Positions 16,108 through 27,581 of a stretch of 64,000 nucleotides of DNA are shown one piece after another. Numbering within the stretch: the stretch's first letter is position 1; every line of letters starts with the position of its first letter. The notes beneath the pieces are model-generated. The model worked only from the letters and a program-made list of their open reading frames with translations, was not told the DNA's origin and did not search any database. Position numbers and translations under genes: made by a program. The stretch is from assembly GCF_010906925.1 (NCBI RefSeq), contig NZ_VTVE01000003.1:1-64000 (forward strand). The letters run 5' to 3'. This DNA comes from Pseudobutyrivibrio xylanivorans (lineage in GTDB: Bacteria > Bacillota > Clostridia > Lachnospirales > Lachnospiraceae).

Positions 16108-19100
16108 ATGAATAATAGCATGAATATTTTAAGAAGATTAATGGCTTTCTTGCTAGCATTGTTGCTTGTAACAACAATGGTTGGAGACGACTTTTACACC
16201 AGGGCTGAAGGTGAAGTCATAGAAAGCACTGAAGAATCCGGAGGCGAGGAAAGCGCAGCGGCACCTGAGGAGAGTGCTGGAGGCGAGTATACTGCACCAG
16301 AGGGAGAAGCTTCTGTAGATGAAGCCGCACAAGTGGATGAGGCTGGAACAGGAGAAATTACGGGAGAACCTGGCATAGATGGTGAAATCGCAGGCCAGGA
16401 TAATACAGGTATTGATAATCCTGTAATAGTAGACGAAAACGGAAATATTATTACTCCAGAAAATGGAAATGAAGCCTCAAATGAAGATGGGGCTAATAAT
16501 GATGCCAACAACCCTAATCCTATAGATACACCAAGTGACGAGACAAATAACTCGACTACAGAAAACAATGGCTCTTCAAATGACCAGATAACAGAAGAGG
16601 AAACCGAAACTCCTAAGGTTGAGGAAGAGAAAGAATCCGAAAAAGAAGAACTTGAGGAAAAGGAAGACTCTGAAAAAGAAGAGTTAGAAGAAAAGGAAGA
16701 GAAGGATAAAGAGTGTAAACACGAGTGGAGCTATATTAGCAATGGCGATGGCACTCATGAGAAGATTTGCGCTCTCTGTGGTGAATCAGTGACTGAAGAC
16801 TGCTCTATGGAAGATGGAGCATGTATTCACTGTGGATACACTGAAGAAAAAGAAGACGAATACGAATATGAGTACGAATACACACCAAATGGTGATGGAA
16901 CTCATATTAAGAGAACTATAAAGCGCAATAAGAAAACAGGCGAAGAAGAAATCTCTGACGAAACAGAGGAATGCGAGTTTGATGCTGACGGCGTATGTAT
17001 CCATTGCGGATTCAAGATGGAAGACATGGGATACAAGCTTGTCTATACAAAAATTTCAAAGACAATCGATGGCGTAGTAATTACTGTAAAGGGTGAAATG
17101 CCAGAGAATGCAACTGTAGAGATCCAGCCAATCAGCCTTGATTACGCTGAGCAGATTCTGGACAATGCTGGAAAAGAAAACAACGAAGTATTTAGAGCTT
17201 ACGATATTACAATTTACGATGCTGATGGAAACAAGTATCAACCACAGACTGATGGTGGTGCTGTTGAAATCACAGTAAGTGGTATTGGTGAGTTAAATGA
17301 TGTGGATGATAGTGCAGTAGAGGTACACCGTGTAGAGGAAGGCAATGGAGTTACAAAGCTTGACTCTAGTGTAAGTGGTTCTGATGTAACATTTGAGTCA
17401 GAGCATTTCTCATACATTATTATTTCTGCAGAGGAGACTTTGCCAGAGGATTCATTTACTGTTCAAGGAGGATCGAAACTAGCAACAAGTGCTCAGGCTA
17501 CAAAATATACAAGAGTAACAAGTGCATACATATATATAGAGCTAGAAGAGGAGGAGGATGCTCCAACACTTACAGCGACCTTCTATGATAGTAATAGTTC
17601 CACAAACGATAAACCAGGAGCCGGAAATGCCATAGCAACAGCAACATGCGCAGGAATTACTGCCTCTAATCCTGGTTGGTATAAGGCAGAGTTTAATTTC
17701 ACATATACAGCAGGTACCGATTCTTACGTAAATCCAGGTGATTATTATTCAATAGTAATTTCTGGTTTTGCAGGAAGAAATTATGAAGTAAAGATGGGAC
17801 TAAGCTCGCATAACACTTATACCATGACTGGTAACAATGCTTTGTTACAGCCTGGTGTACTTGGAACTATAGGACTTACTCTTGAAGAAATAGATGCTCC
17901 TGATGATGTAACAGGAATTACAATCACATCTCAGAACAAGACATTAGATGGAGACAAGATTTACTATTCAGTTGGTGAGACAGATAAGTTAATTGCCACA
18001 CTGACACCTAATTATGCAAGATCAATTAAGTGGACAATAGATTCAGGAAGTTGTATTAGCCTAGGCTCAGATGGAAGCATTACAGCTAACTCTGCAGGTA
18101 CGGCAGTAGTTCAGGCAAAATACAGTGACACTGTGTTTGCAAAGGTAACAATTACAGTATTTGCTATTTCACTTTCTGATACAACATCAGGTTCATACAC
18201 AACTAATTATTCAGTTGAGTATAATGCTCAGCCACAGAAGCCTCATGTAAAGCTTTCTGATGGAACAACAAACTATGGCGAGGACCAGCTTGGAAGCATT
18301 AGCTACTCAAGCAACAAGGATGCTGGTACAGCAACAGTAAATATTCCATATACAAGCTCTGGTGGAGTGACTTACACATTTACAAAAGACTTTACTATTA
18401 CTCCAAAGCTTTTGACATGGGATGCTAATTTTGTAAGCGCTAATTTTGTAATTGATACATCAAAGAACACTGTATCATCAGTTACTGGAGCAACAAGCGG
18501 ACTTACAGATGTTCCACTTACACTAGGTACTGATTACACAGTAGCACTTTCTGATAAGACTACTGGTACAGCAGGAATAAGCTATAAAGTTACTATTACA
18601 GGTAAGGGTAACTACAAGACAGAAGATGGCTCTAACTATGGAACTTATGTTGTAGACACAAGTGCAGATGATATCTCAAAGTACCTTGAAGTACATTGGG
18701 TAAATGATGAAGAGCCTTCATTTGAATATACAGGAAAGGCAATCACAACTCCTACAGACGATTGGGCAAATTACTTTATATTCTACGAAGCAGGCACAAA
18801 GAAAGTAGCAAGCTGGGTTGCACCAAAGACATCAACAAGCGGTAATACAACTGCTACATATACAGATAATGAAAATGTAGGTGATGCTACAATTAGCTTT
18901 GCTGTAGATGGTTACAAGGGTACACTTACACTTAACTTTAATATTTACGAACTATCAATCAGCAATAACAGTAGTGTAGTAGCTACACTTGCTAAGTCAG
19001 AGTACACACGTACAGGCGAAGAAATAAGACCTGCAGAAGATCTTACTGTTACATTTAAGGTAGATGAGTCTACTACAAAGACACTTGTAAAGGATACAGA

Positions 19101-22100
19101 CTATGAGCTTACTTATTCTAATAACACAGCAGCAGGCATAGCTACCATTACAATAAAGGGTATTGGAAACTTTACAGGTCAGCAGACAAAATCATTTACA
19201 ATTACACCTAACTTTACAGATGATGCTGTAATCTGGGTAAATCAGAATGGTAATTATAAGGCATCTAGCAGTACAGGATGGAAGTCTGGATATTCGAGAG
19301 TTTATACTGGAAGCGTGATTCAACCAACTGCTCACTTATATTTGGGCGGTACTCGATTGACACAGACTCAAGTAAATAGTACAGCAGATGGTTACTATGT
19401 AGAGTGGGCTGATAGCGTTACCGCTGATAAGCACAAGGCATCTGAGCTTACAACTAATGCAGGCACAAAGTATCTTGTCTGTGTTGGTACTGGTAAATAT
19501 AATGGATTCTGCGCTGCAGCAGAGTATACAGTTTCAAAGGTAAATATTGGAACAAATACAGATATTAGCTTTAATTTAAATACTACATCCTTTACTTATA
19601 CAGCAGATCCTGTAGAGCTTAAGAGAACAGACTATACATTATCATTTAATGGAACAGACCTTGTAGAAGGCGCTGATAAGGACTTTACAATTGTTTACAA
19701 TAACAATCACACTGATGTAACTAATTCAGCAAGCTTTACAATTAAGGCCTCTGAGAACAATTACACAGGTTCATTAAGTGGTACTTTTGCAATTACACCA
19801 GCAACAATTAAGGACAGCAATATTACCCTTGAATACACAAGCATTGCTTATACTGGTGCAGAGAATAAGCCAGGTGTTACATTGACACTTGATAATGGGA
19901 ACTTTGTAAGTGATAGCAATTACACACTTTCATACGCTGATAATATTGCAGCAGGAACAGCTACTGTTACAGTAACTGGTGTTAACAACCTTACTGGTGC
20001 AGTGCCAAAGACATTTACAATCACATCTAGAAGTGCGGCTAATTTAACAATAAAGCTCAATGGATATCAGGTAACTGACAGCGAGTTTAGCCCAGCAAGT
20101 GGTTCAAGTGATTTATATAAGTACTGCTCAAGCTATAAGCCAAAATATACAGGCAAGAAGCTCAGACCTAGCGTAGAGGTATTTGATGGAGCAACACAGC
20201 TTAGCTATGATGACTTCACATATACATACGTTAATAACGAAAACGTTGTTGAATATAATTCATCTAACGTATCTACATTAAAGTCAAGCTATGTAAAGAT
20301 TAGTGGCCAAGGTAACTACTATGGAACAGGAGATATCTATGTCTTCTTCGAAATCCAGCCTAGAGACCTAAGCGCAAGCACAATAGATATAACAGTTGCT
20401 GCACCTGATTGGTCAGCAAGCCACACTGGCACATATAGTCCAGTGATTACAATCGTTGATAATGGCTCAGATTTGATATCAAGTAAGCGTGGTAAGGCTC
20501 TTGATCCAGCAACAGCTTACACTGTAACAGCAGATAGCACAGCAACAAAGGCGGGCTCAGGCTATACAGCTACTATTACAGGTAAGGGCAACTATACTGG
20601 AACAGTAGAAGAGACCTACGGTGTTGGTCATGATATTTCAAATCCTACAACAGTTGTACTTAAGAATCCTTATGATGCAACAGAGAATTATTCACTTTCA
20701 GAGGGATACTATCAGGTTGATTATATAGGCTCTGATAAGACTCCTTACGAAGTGCTTACAGTAGATGGTGCTACTTTGAGCTCATCAGAGACTAGTCCTT
20801 CTAATTATCAGTATCTGGTAGAAAGTAGAACTTCTGATGCTGGATATGACCTTTATAATTCACATGGTGATCAGAACATTATCACTGTAGTACTTAAGGG
20901 TAATGAGGATAAGGGTTACTACGGTACATACACATACAAGTATAGAATCAAGAGAATTGATTTATCAGTAAACGGAAGCACTCCAAGCAATTCTCATGTT
21001 TCAATTACTTGTGAAAATAATCCTGCTACTAGAAAGTTCACAGGCGAAGAGATTAATGTGGCACATACTACTGCTGGAGATGGTGAACTTACTATTACAT
21101 ACAAGGTGGGTTCTTTCTCTGAAGAACTTAAGTATGGTGCAGATAAAGACTATACAATGACTCCAGAAACCATCGGACCAGCAAAGGGGGTTACATCTGT
21201 CTCTGTTGCCGCAACAGCAGAAAGCAATTACAAGAATGGATTCAATTACACCTATACAATTGGTGATGGTGAATTAAAGAAAATTGATATTGCAGAAGGT
21301 GGTCAGGTTTACAAAGACGACAGTGGCGTATACTGGGTATACTACACAGGCTCTGCAATCAATATTGATTCAAATTTAACTGTATACAATTCTGGCGATA
21401 AGCCACTTACACAGGGCAGAGATTATACATTAAGCTATGACACAACAGGTCTTGTAAATGGAATTGGAACAATTACGATCACAGCAACTGGCGCTGGTAA
21501 TTATGCAACTACATCAACAGCAACGGCTACATTTGAGGTACGTGCAATTGATGTAGGTGGAGATGACTTCAAGATAATAGTAGGTTCTCCTTACTATGAA
21601 TTTACAGGAAGTCAGATTAAGCCAGCAGATATTACTGTATACTACGGAACAACTCTTCTTAGAGAAGATACAGACTATACATTAAGTTATGGTACAAATA
21701 CAGTTCCTGGCAAGAACCTTAGCGAAAACTATGTACAAGTAACAGGTAAAGGCAAGTATCAAGGAACGAAAAAGGCAAATATTAATATTTACCTGATGCT
21801 TAGAAATATGAGCATTTCCCAGGAGGGAGGCAAGCTTGTTGCTAAGAATGGCCTTGTAAAGGTTGAGCTTGATAACACAACATTTACAGCAGGCGCGACA
21901 CCTACAGCTTATGTTTACTATTCAACTGGAACTGATACATGGTCATCAGCTATTGAGTCTTCATACACAGTAGGCTCTGCTACAGAGTACAACTACACTG
22001 TTACAGGAAGCCAGCGACCAGGTAAGGGCTCGGTAACAGTTACAGGCCAGAGCAGTGGCGCCAAGAATTTCGTCAGTGGAAACATTACATTTGACAATGT

Positions 22101-25100
22101 TCCATTTAAGACACCTATAAGCAGCGCCGTTGCAAATGCAAGACTGCTCCAGAGTGACTTTGCATACACAGGTGGCGATGTAAATGTTGATGCATACATT
22201 GCACTTGCATACGGTGAGAAGGATGTGGACTACACAGTTACATATCCAACAGATATCAAGTCAGTAGGTGCTAAGACAATTACACTTACAGCAAAGCCTG
22301 ATTCTGCATATTATACTGATTCAGTTCAGCTTACATACAATATTAAATACGATTTGAATGATGCAGAGATTTCTCTTTCTGGAACAGGAATTACTTACGG
22401 TGCAGATGGAGTATATCGTGCAGCATACACAGGCGCTGATATTTCATTTAGCGTGACTGCTGTATGTGGAGGAAAGACAGTTCCTTCTGCTTCACTTGCA
22501 ATCGACCCTAGCTCAAAGACAGTAAAGAATGTTGGAACTCATACTATTACAATTTCCAAGGGCGAAACAGCAACAGATGTAATGGGAGATCCTCAGACAA
22601 TAGAGCTTGAGGTAAGTGGTATTGATATCACAGATTACTATAAGGCCTTTAAGCAGAGCGATGGCTCATATGCTGAATCATATACTGCAGAATTTACAGG
22701 CAGTGATATTAAGCCTAATGTCTTAATTAAGCCTGAAGCAGATAGTGCTACAACACTTGTTAGAAATGTAGACTACACACTTGATTATCATAACTGTATA
22801 AATGCTACTCAGACAGAGCGTAGTACATACGTAACAGTTACAGGTATGGGTGCATATTCTGGTACATTTAATATGTACTATACAATTACACCTGTTGATT
22901 TATCTAAGTGTACTATAAGCGTAGAGCAGGCAGTATACGCAGGTCCTGGTGTTCCAGTAAAGCCAGCTGTAAGAATTACTTATGGTACTCTTACACTTAA
23001 GCGCGGTACAGACTATCAGATTAATGATGAGACGGCATACAAGAACAATGACATCGGTGCGACTGATTATCTTGAGGCTGAGGCCACCAGGATAGGTCAG
23101 CTATTTACTGCTTATCCATCAGTAACGATTGCAGAGGGTACAAATGGAAATTATACAATTGCTGGTAAAACATTAAATGTAGACTTTAGGATTAAAAAGC
23201 TAGATTTACGTAGCACAACAGTAACTATTGGAAAGACAAGTGCCGAATACACAGGAGATCCTGTGCCACTTGACAGCAGCATGTTAAGTCTTGAGGTAAA
23301 TGGTACAATACTCGAATACAATAGCGACTATGAATTGACTATCCTTAATTCAAATAATGTTCCTGTATCTGAGATAGTAGATAAGGGAGATTATACAATC
23401 ACAATTACTGGTATCAGAAGTTGTGACCAGTCAATAACAAAGAGATTTACTGTTACAGACAGATCAATTCCTGCAAACTATTTAAATGGCACAGGAAAAA
23501 TCTCTATTGCAGTAGGTGATGTATCTACAATTGGCGGTACACCAACAGTTGTTATTAAGGATGCAGGTGTGGCTGGAGCATCAGCAGAGAATCCAGTTAC
23601 ATTGAACGATGGTTCAGATCCTACAAAGCCAACAGACTATACAATTACTGTAGTTGGAAATGATAAATCCGGTGAAGGTGGATGGGATACTTCAAAGACT
23701 CAGGATTCTTACGGAAACTATGATGTAAAAGAAGGCTCACCTTATGTGATTATCACAGGTACAGGCAACTATAGCGGCGAGCAATTTAAGGTACCATTTA
23801 GTGTTGGTAAGTCACTTTCTGATCTTGCAGCAGAAGGCAAGTTCTCTTACCACAAGGATGGCACATACATTCAGGAGTTTACATATGACGGAGTAAGTCA
23901 TTTACCTAAGCTTACAGAAGTATATGTTGTAGAGGATGATGGAAGTCACACAATTCTTACAGAAGGTACAGACTTTGAAATCCAGGTAGTAAACGAGTCT
24001 GGAGATGTTGATACAGTAAACGCAGGCGTTAAGACTGTAAACATCATCGGTAAGGGAAGATATTACGGCACAGTAACTGACTCTTACAAGATTAATACAA
24101 GAATCCTTGAAGGTGAGGTTACATGGAAGAATAGCTATACTCGCGATACAAGTGGAGTAAATATTGATAAGGTTACTCTTAAATTAGAGGGACCTGACCT
24201 TACTACACTTACAGCAGCTAAGTCATCTGAGATATTTGGCGATGCTTCATTCGCAGGCTACTATTATCAGGAATATGATGGAAAGCCAATTACACCTACT
24301 ATCACAATTACTGATGGCGGTCTTGCAAGCGGCTCTACAGCACAGGTGCTTAGAGAAAATGTTGATTACACAGTAAGATACGACGACAACAATAAGTACT
24401 ATGACCCAACAGTTCCTGATGCTAAGATGGCATGCGTAACAGTTACATTCCCAACAGATTCAGGTAACTATGCAGGTTCAACAACAACTATTAAGGCATA
24501 CTTCATAATAGGCCAGAGCTCTATTGGAGATGGTAAGTTCAAGGTACAGTTTGAGCGTGAAGATGAGCTTCAGCTATTAGATTATGCATTTGACTACACA
24601 GGTACATATATAACTCCAGCAGTTGTAGTATCTAACACATCTGATGCTAAGCTTAAGGAAGGCACAGATTACAAAGTTTACTATACAACTGAGTTGTTGG
24701 AAGACACTTCAACTGAAAGCTTGATTGAGGCTAACAAGAAGCAGCCAAGAGATCCAGGCAAGGGATATGTATATGTAGAAGGTATAGGAAGCTACAAGGG
24801 AGTCCTTTACAGAGAGTACAAGATTATGGCTAACATGGATCAGTGTACATTTGTAGGCTACAAGCCTGACGGTGTAACAATTGATACATCTGTTGAAGGC
24901 ATTCCAGATCAGTTCCTTACAGGTCAGGAGATTGACCCAATATTTGCGGTAATTCTCTACAGATCAGATGGAACATACATGACTCTTACAAAGAATACTG
25001 ATTATACAGTAGTTGTATCTTCTGATGACAACTATACAACAACAGGTAAGGTTACAATTACAGCTAAGAATCCTTACTTCAGAGGAGAAAAGGTAGGTAA

Positions 25101-26214
25101 CTTCAATATCGCTCTTGATAAGAGCCTTATAAAGATTATCAACTTCAATGAGGAGTACATGTACACAGGCCGAGCTATTAAGCCTGACTTTGAGACAAAT
25201 TATCCTAATATTTTAGTAGATGATAGTCTCACAGAATACTTCAGAAGAACTTACAATCCAAATGGTTCATACACTGACGTACCAGTTACTTCAGATGATG
25301 ACCTTAAGAATGTAGGTACTATAGCAGCTACAGTTCACTGGTTCGTAGAAAGTGATCCTACTCAGACAGGTGAGCAGACAGTAGAGTACAAGATTATAGA
25401 GCGTCCAATCGACGATTGTAAGGTAGTACTTGCTAAGACTCAGAGATACACAGGTAAGGCCCAGACTCCAAGCTTTACAATATTCCTTAAGGTTGAGGAT
25501 ATTGATGGCAAGGCTAGAGTTTATACTCTCAAGGATTCTGACTACACTGTTACATACGGTGGAGAGATAAGCGGCACAGGTACAATTACAATTAAGGGTA
25601 CTGGCAACTTCTCAGGAACAAGACTTGATAACTTTGAAATAGCTCTTTGGCCAATAGTTAACTTACATGTTACAGCATATACTCAGGATAGCATTTCAGT
25701 AGCATGGGCAAGAGATATGTATTCAGAGGGAACAGAGCTTGATATTGAGAACCTTGGAACAGGCGCAACTCAGACAGTCAGAGTAGAAGGCAAGGCAACA
25801 AGCTACACATTCAAGAACCTTACAGGTAGCACAAAGTACAGAATTTCAGCACGTGCTTATGTGGGAACTGGAATATTTAGCTCTAAGGATGTAAGCATCG
25901 AACAGGCAACTGAGATTTCAACAGCAGCATTTAGAGTTGCAAGTAACTCAGCTGGTTCAATGACAATTACATGTACAAATTCTGCAAGCGTAACCATGTA
26001 CTACATCTACCGTGATGACAACACAACATCTAAGGCAGACGATACACTTATAGCAGTAATTCCTAAGTCATCTGGTGCAGAAACAAGCTACACCAATTCT
26101 GGCTTAACAAGTGGAAAGACCTACTATTACTACGTACAAGGCTACTACCTTGACAGCAACAAAGACCTAGAGCTTGTATCAGAATCTGATTACGTAAGCG
26201 CAAAGGCAAAATAA
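16108..26214 (+). CDS. Giant secreted repeat protein (MBG-type adhesin-like)
   Basis: A 3368-residue extracellular protein, probably an adhesin or surface stalk. A signal peptide (about 1-34) is followed by an acidic Glu/Asn-rich stretch to ~200, two Cys/His clusters with CxxC pairs (about 203-245 and 289-305), a Big_2-like Ig domain (about 605-690), then about 25 degenerate repeats of 90-110 residues to ~3180. These repeats follow the pattern YTG..I.P, DYT..Y.NN, G.GNY.G, as in MBG-type domains. Two fibronectin III-like domains end the protein. No LPXTG-like motif or terminal membrane helix is seen, so its anchoring is unclear. A sortase and an anchored protein follow. Confidence 0.85.
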   Translation: MNNSMNILRRLMAFLLALLLVTTMVGDDFYTRAEGEVIESTEESGGEESAAAPEESAGGEYTAPEGEASVDEAAQVDEAGTGEITGEPGIDGEIAGQDNTGIDNPVIVDENGNIITPENGNEASNEDGANNDANNPNPIDTPSDETNNSTTENNGSSNDQITEEETETPKVEEEKESEKEELEEKEDSEKEELEEKEEKDKECKHEWSYISNGDGTHEKICALCGESVTEDCSMEDGACIHCGYTEEKEDEYEYEYEYTPNGDGTHIKRTIKRNKKTGEEEISDETEECEFDADGVCIHCGFKMEDMGYKLVYTKISKTIDGVVITVKGEMPENATVEIQPISLDYAEQILDNAGKENNEVFRAYDITIYDADGNKYQPQTDGGAVEITVSGIGELNDVDDSAVEVHRVEEGNGVTKLDSSVSGSDVTFESEHFSYIIISAEETLPEDSFTVQGGSKLATSAQATKYTRVTSAYIYIELEEEEDAPTLTATFYDSNSSTNDKPGAGNAIATATCAGITASNPGWYKAEFNFTYTAGTDSYVNPGDYYSIVISGFAGRNYEVKMGLSSHNTYTMTGNNALLQPGVLGTIGLTLEEIDAPDDVTGITITSQNKTLDGDKIYYSVGETDKLIATLTPNYARSIKWTIDSGSCISLGSDGSITANSAGTAVVQAKYSDTVFAKVTITVFAISLSDTTSGSYTTNYSVEYNAQPQKPHVKLSDGTTNYGEDQLGSISYSSNKDAGTATVNIPYTSSGGVTYTFTKDFTITPKLLTWDANFVSANFVIDTSKNTVSSVTGATSGLTDVPLTLGTDYTVALSDKTTGTAGISYKVTITGKGNYKTEDGSNYGTYVVDTSADDISKYLEVHWVNDEEPSFEYTGKAITTPTDDWANYFIFYEAGTKKVASWVAPKTSTSGNTTATYTDNENVGDATISFAVDGYKGTLTLNFNIYELSISNNSSVVATLAKSEYTRTGEEIRPAEDLTVTFKVDESTTKTLVKDTDYELTYSNNTAAGIATITIKGIGNFTGQQTKSFTITPNFTDDAVIWVNQNGNYKASSSTGWKSGYSRVYTGSVIQPTAHLYLGGTRLTQTQVNSTADGYYVEWADSVTADKHKASELTTNAGTKYLVCVGTGKYNGFCAAAEYTVSKVNIGTNTDISFNLNTTSFTYTADPVELKRTDYTLSFNGTDLVEGADKDFTIVYNNNHTDVTNSASFTIKASENNYTGSLSGTFAITPATIKDSNITLEYTSIAYTGAENKPGVTLTLDNGNFVSDSNYTLSYADNIAAGTATVTVTGVNNLTGAVPKTFTITSRSAANLTIKLNGYQVTDSEFSPASGSSDLYKYCSSYKPKYTGKKLRPSVEVFDGATQLSYDDFTYTYVNNENVVEYNSSNVSTLKSSYVKISGQGNYYGTGDIYVFFEIQPRDLSASTIDITVAAPDWSASHTGTYSPVITIVDNGSDLISSKRGKALDPATAYTVTADSTATKAGSGYTATITGKGNYTGTVEETYGVGHDISNPTTVVLKNPYDATENYSLSEGYYQVDYIGSDKTPYEVLTVDGATLSSSETSPSNYQYLVESRTSDAGYDLYNSHGDQNIITVVLKGNEDKGYYGTYTYKYRIKRIDLSVNGSTPSNSHVSITCENNPATRKFTGEEINVAHTTAGDGELTITYKVGSFSEELKYGADKDYTMTPETIGPAKGVTSVSVAATAESNYKNGFNYTYTIGDGELKKIDIAEGGQVYKDDSGVYWVYYTGSAINIDSNLTVYNSGDKPLTQGRDYTLSYDTTGLVNGIGTITITATGAGNYATTSTATATFEVRAIDVGGDDFKIIVGSPYYEFTGSQIKPADITVYYGTTLLREDTDYTLSYGTNTVPGKNLSENYVQVTGKGKYQGTKKANINIYLMLRNMSISQEGGKLVAKNGLVKVELDNTTFTAGATPTAYVYYSTGTDTWSSAIESSYTVGSATEYNYTVTGSQRPGKGSVTVTGQSSGAKNFVSGNITFDNVPFKTPISSAVANARLLQSDFAYTGGDVNVDAYIALAYGEKDVDYTVTYPTDIKSVGAKTITLTAKPDSAYYTDSVQLTYNIKYDLNDAEISLSGTGITYGADGVYRAAYTGADISFSVTAVCGGKTVPSASLAIDPSSKTVKNVGTHTITISKGETATDVMGDPQTIELEVSGIDITDYYKAFKQSDGSYAESYTAEFTGSDIKPNVLIKPEADSATTLVRNVDYTLDYHNCINATQTERSTYVTVTGMGAYSGTFNMYYTITPVDLSKCTISVEQAVYAGPGVPVKPAVRITYGTLTLKRGTDYQINDETAYKNNDIGATDYLEAEATRIGQLFTAYPSVTIAEGTNGNYTIAGKTLNVDFRIKKLDLRSTTVTIGKTSAEYTGDPVPLDSSMLSLEVNGTILEYNSDYELTILNSNNVPVSEIVDKGDYTITITGIRSCDQSITKRFTVTDRSIPANYLNGTGKISIAVGDVSTIGGTPTVVIKDAGVAGASAENPVTLNDGSDPTKPTDYTITVVGNDKSGEGGWDTSKTQDSYGNYDVKEGSPYVIITGTGNYSGEQFKVPFSVGKSLSDLAAEGKFSYHKDGTYIQEFTYDGVSHLPKLTEVYVVEDDGSHTILTEGTDFEIQVVNESGDVDTVNAGVKTVNIIGKGRYYGTVTDSYKINTRILEGEVTWKNSYTRDTSGVNIDKVTLKLEGPDLTTLTAAKSSEIFGDASFAGYYYQEYDGKPITPTITITDGGLASGSTAQVLRENVDYTVRYDDNNKYYDPTVPDAKMACVTVTFPTDSGNYAGSTTTIKAYFIIGQSSIGDGKFKVQFEREDELQLLDYAFDYTGTYITPAVVVSNTSDAKLKEGTDYKVYYTTELLEDTSTESLIEANKKQPRDPGKGYVYVEGIGSYKGVLYREYKIMANMDQCTFVGYKPDGVTIDTSVEGIPDQFLTGQEIDPIFAVILYRSDGTYMTLTKNTDYTVVVSSDDNYTTTGKVTITAKNPYFRGEKVGNFNIALDKSLIKIINFNEEYMYTGRAIKPDFETNYPNILVDDSLTEYFRRTYNPNGSYTDVPVTSDDDLKNVGTIAATVHWFVESDPTQTGEQTVEYKIIERPIDDCKVVLAKTQRYTGKAQTPSFTIFLKVEDIDGKARVYTLKDSDYTVTYGGEISGTGTITIKGTGNFSGTRLDNFEIALWPIVNLHVTAYTQDSISVAWARDMYSEGTELDIENLGTGATQTVRVEGKATSYTFKNLTGSTKYRISARAYVGTGIFSSKDVSIEQATEISTAAFRVASNSAGSMTITCTNSASVTMYYIYRDDNTTSKADDTLIAVIPKSSGAETSYTNSGLTSGKTYYYYVQGYYLDSNKDLELVSESDYVSAKAK

Positions 26215-26226
26215 ACAAAATTGAGG

Positions 26227-26257
26227 CAGCCCCATCTTCGGATGGGGCTGTTTTTTT
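26227..26257 (+). terminator. Terminator after the giant surface-protein gene
   Basis: A perfect 10-bp stem CAGCCCCATC/GATGGGGCTG with a TTCG tetraloop and seven T. Confidence 0.95.
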
Positions 26258-26343
26258 GCCTTAATAAAAATAAGAAAAGTATTGTAAGAACAAGCGTTTT
26301 TCTATACAATTTAAGTATCTATTGATATTAGGATAGGGAAGGT

Positions 26344-27531
26344 ATGTCTGAAAGAAAAAAGTTCATCATAGGCGGATTCGAATTTGAGACCTACTATGAG
26401 TACCGAGGAGCCCAGGAGGACGTTAGAAAAATAGAGTGCATCAACCAGGAACTTGATATTCAAGACCCTGAGGTGGCATTGCGCCTTTATAATGATATAA
26501 GAGACGGTATTATTACTTTTAACAGTCCAATTGGACAGCAGTACGCAGAGCATGTAGCAGATATAGTTGCCAAGAAATCAGCAGGCCTTCTTGATGATAG
26601 AGAGATTATCGAGGAAGCAGCTGGTAGAGCCAAGAGTACAAAGGCATTGGGGTATGTTTTTGTGGGACTTGCGGTAGTGCTTATTGGTGTGTTTGCAAGT
26701 GTGGAAATCAAGGAAATAATTCACACTAGAAAGTTGGCAAAGCTTGACGACCAGGTACAGAGTGCCGCAAATGCCACAGGAAACACTAATAATTCACAAA
26801 ATAATGTTAATAATAGTAATGTAATTGACGATATACATTCTGTAGAGAACCAAAATGGGGGTGAATCAGGAAATACTGCACCTGCAAATGAAATTGATGA
26901 TGATTTTATCCATAGTCAGTGGGATGCAAATTATGCAGCAGGAGAGAGACCGATCCTTCCTGAAATGAATGAATTATACTCTCAAAATAATGATTTTGTA
27001 GGAGTTCTTACAGTAGTAGATACAGATATCAACTATCCGGTTATGCAGACACCTAGCGATCCAGAGTACTATTTGAGACGTGATTTTTATGGTGAGAGCA
27101 GCACAGCAGGGACTCTATTTGTGGATTATAGGTGTGACATAGTTAATCCTACCACTAATACAATTATCTACGGACATAACATGCGTTCAGGTACCATGTT
27201 TGGTGGCCTCAAGAGATATCTTGATTATGATTATTATCAGGCGCATAAGACTATAATATTTAAAACTCTATACGAGGAGCAGACTTATCAGGTAGTAGGC
27301 GTGGGACTTTCCGAAGTAGGTTACGAGGACGATGACACCTACAAGTACTATGATTTTATAGATGCCCTGACAGGTGAGGAGCTTCAAGAGTTTATAGATA
27401 ATATCCAAAGTTTATCGGTATTTGACGAGACTATTGATATTACTAGCGATGACAAATTATTAACTCTAAGCACATGCAATACATACACCGAAAACGGCAG
27501 AATGTTTGTTGTGGCTAAGAGAATAAAATAA
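26344..27531 (+). CDS. Class B sortase with cytoplasmic N-terminal extension
   Basis: A 395-residue membrane cysteine transpeptidase that joins sorted proteins to the cell wall. Residues 1-98 are hydrophilic and predicted cytoplasmic, a membrane helix spans ~100-121, an Asn/Ser-rich linker follows, and the catalytic domain has YGHNM (His near 277), TLSTC with Cys378, and Arg386. The motifs and helix insertions fit class B rather than class A. The ~100-residue cytoplasmic domain is longer than usual for sortases. The next gene encodes a protein with a matching sorting signal and is the likely substrate. Confidence 0.9.
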   Translation: MSERKKFIIGGFEFETYYEYRGAQEDVRKIECINQELDIQDPEVALRLYNDIRDGIITFNSPIGQQYAEHVADIVAKKSAGLLDDREIIEEAAGRAKSTKALGYVFVGLAVVLIGVFASVEIKEIIHTRKLAKLDDQVQSAANATGNTNNSQNNVNNSNVIDDIHSVENQNGGESGNTAPANEIDDDFIHSQWDANYAAGERPILPEMNELYSQNNDFVGVLTVVDTDINYPVMQTPSDPEYYLRRDFYGESSTAGTLFVDYRCDIVNPTTNTIIYGHNMRSGTMFGGLKRYLDYDYYQAHKTIIFKTLYEEQTYQVVGVGLSEVGYEDDDTYKYYDFIDALTGEELQEFIDNIQSLSVFDETIDITSDDKLLTLSTCNTYTENGRMFVVAKRIK

Positions 27532-27581
27532 ATACAATAAACTATAATCTTTAAACATTTGGATTTAGGGATGGGAATGCT

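Noticed and set aside
16108-26214. CRISPR or DNA tandem-repeat array in the giant gene
   Set aside because: The repeats are protein repeats, strongly diverged at DNA level and in one uninterrupted reading frame. No CRISPR array is seen anywhere in the window.
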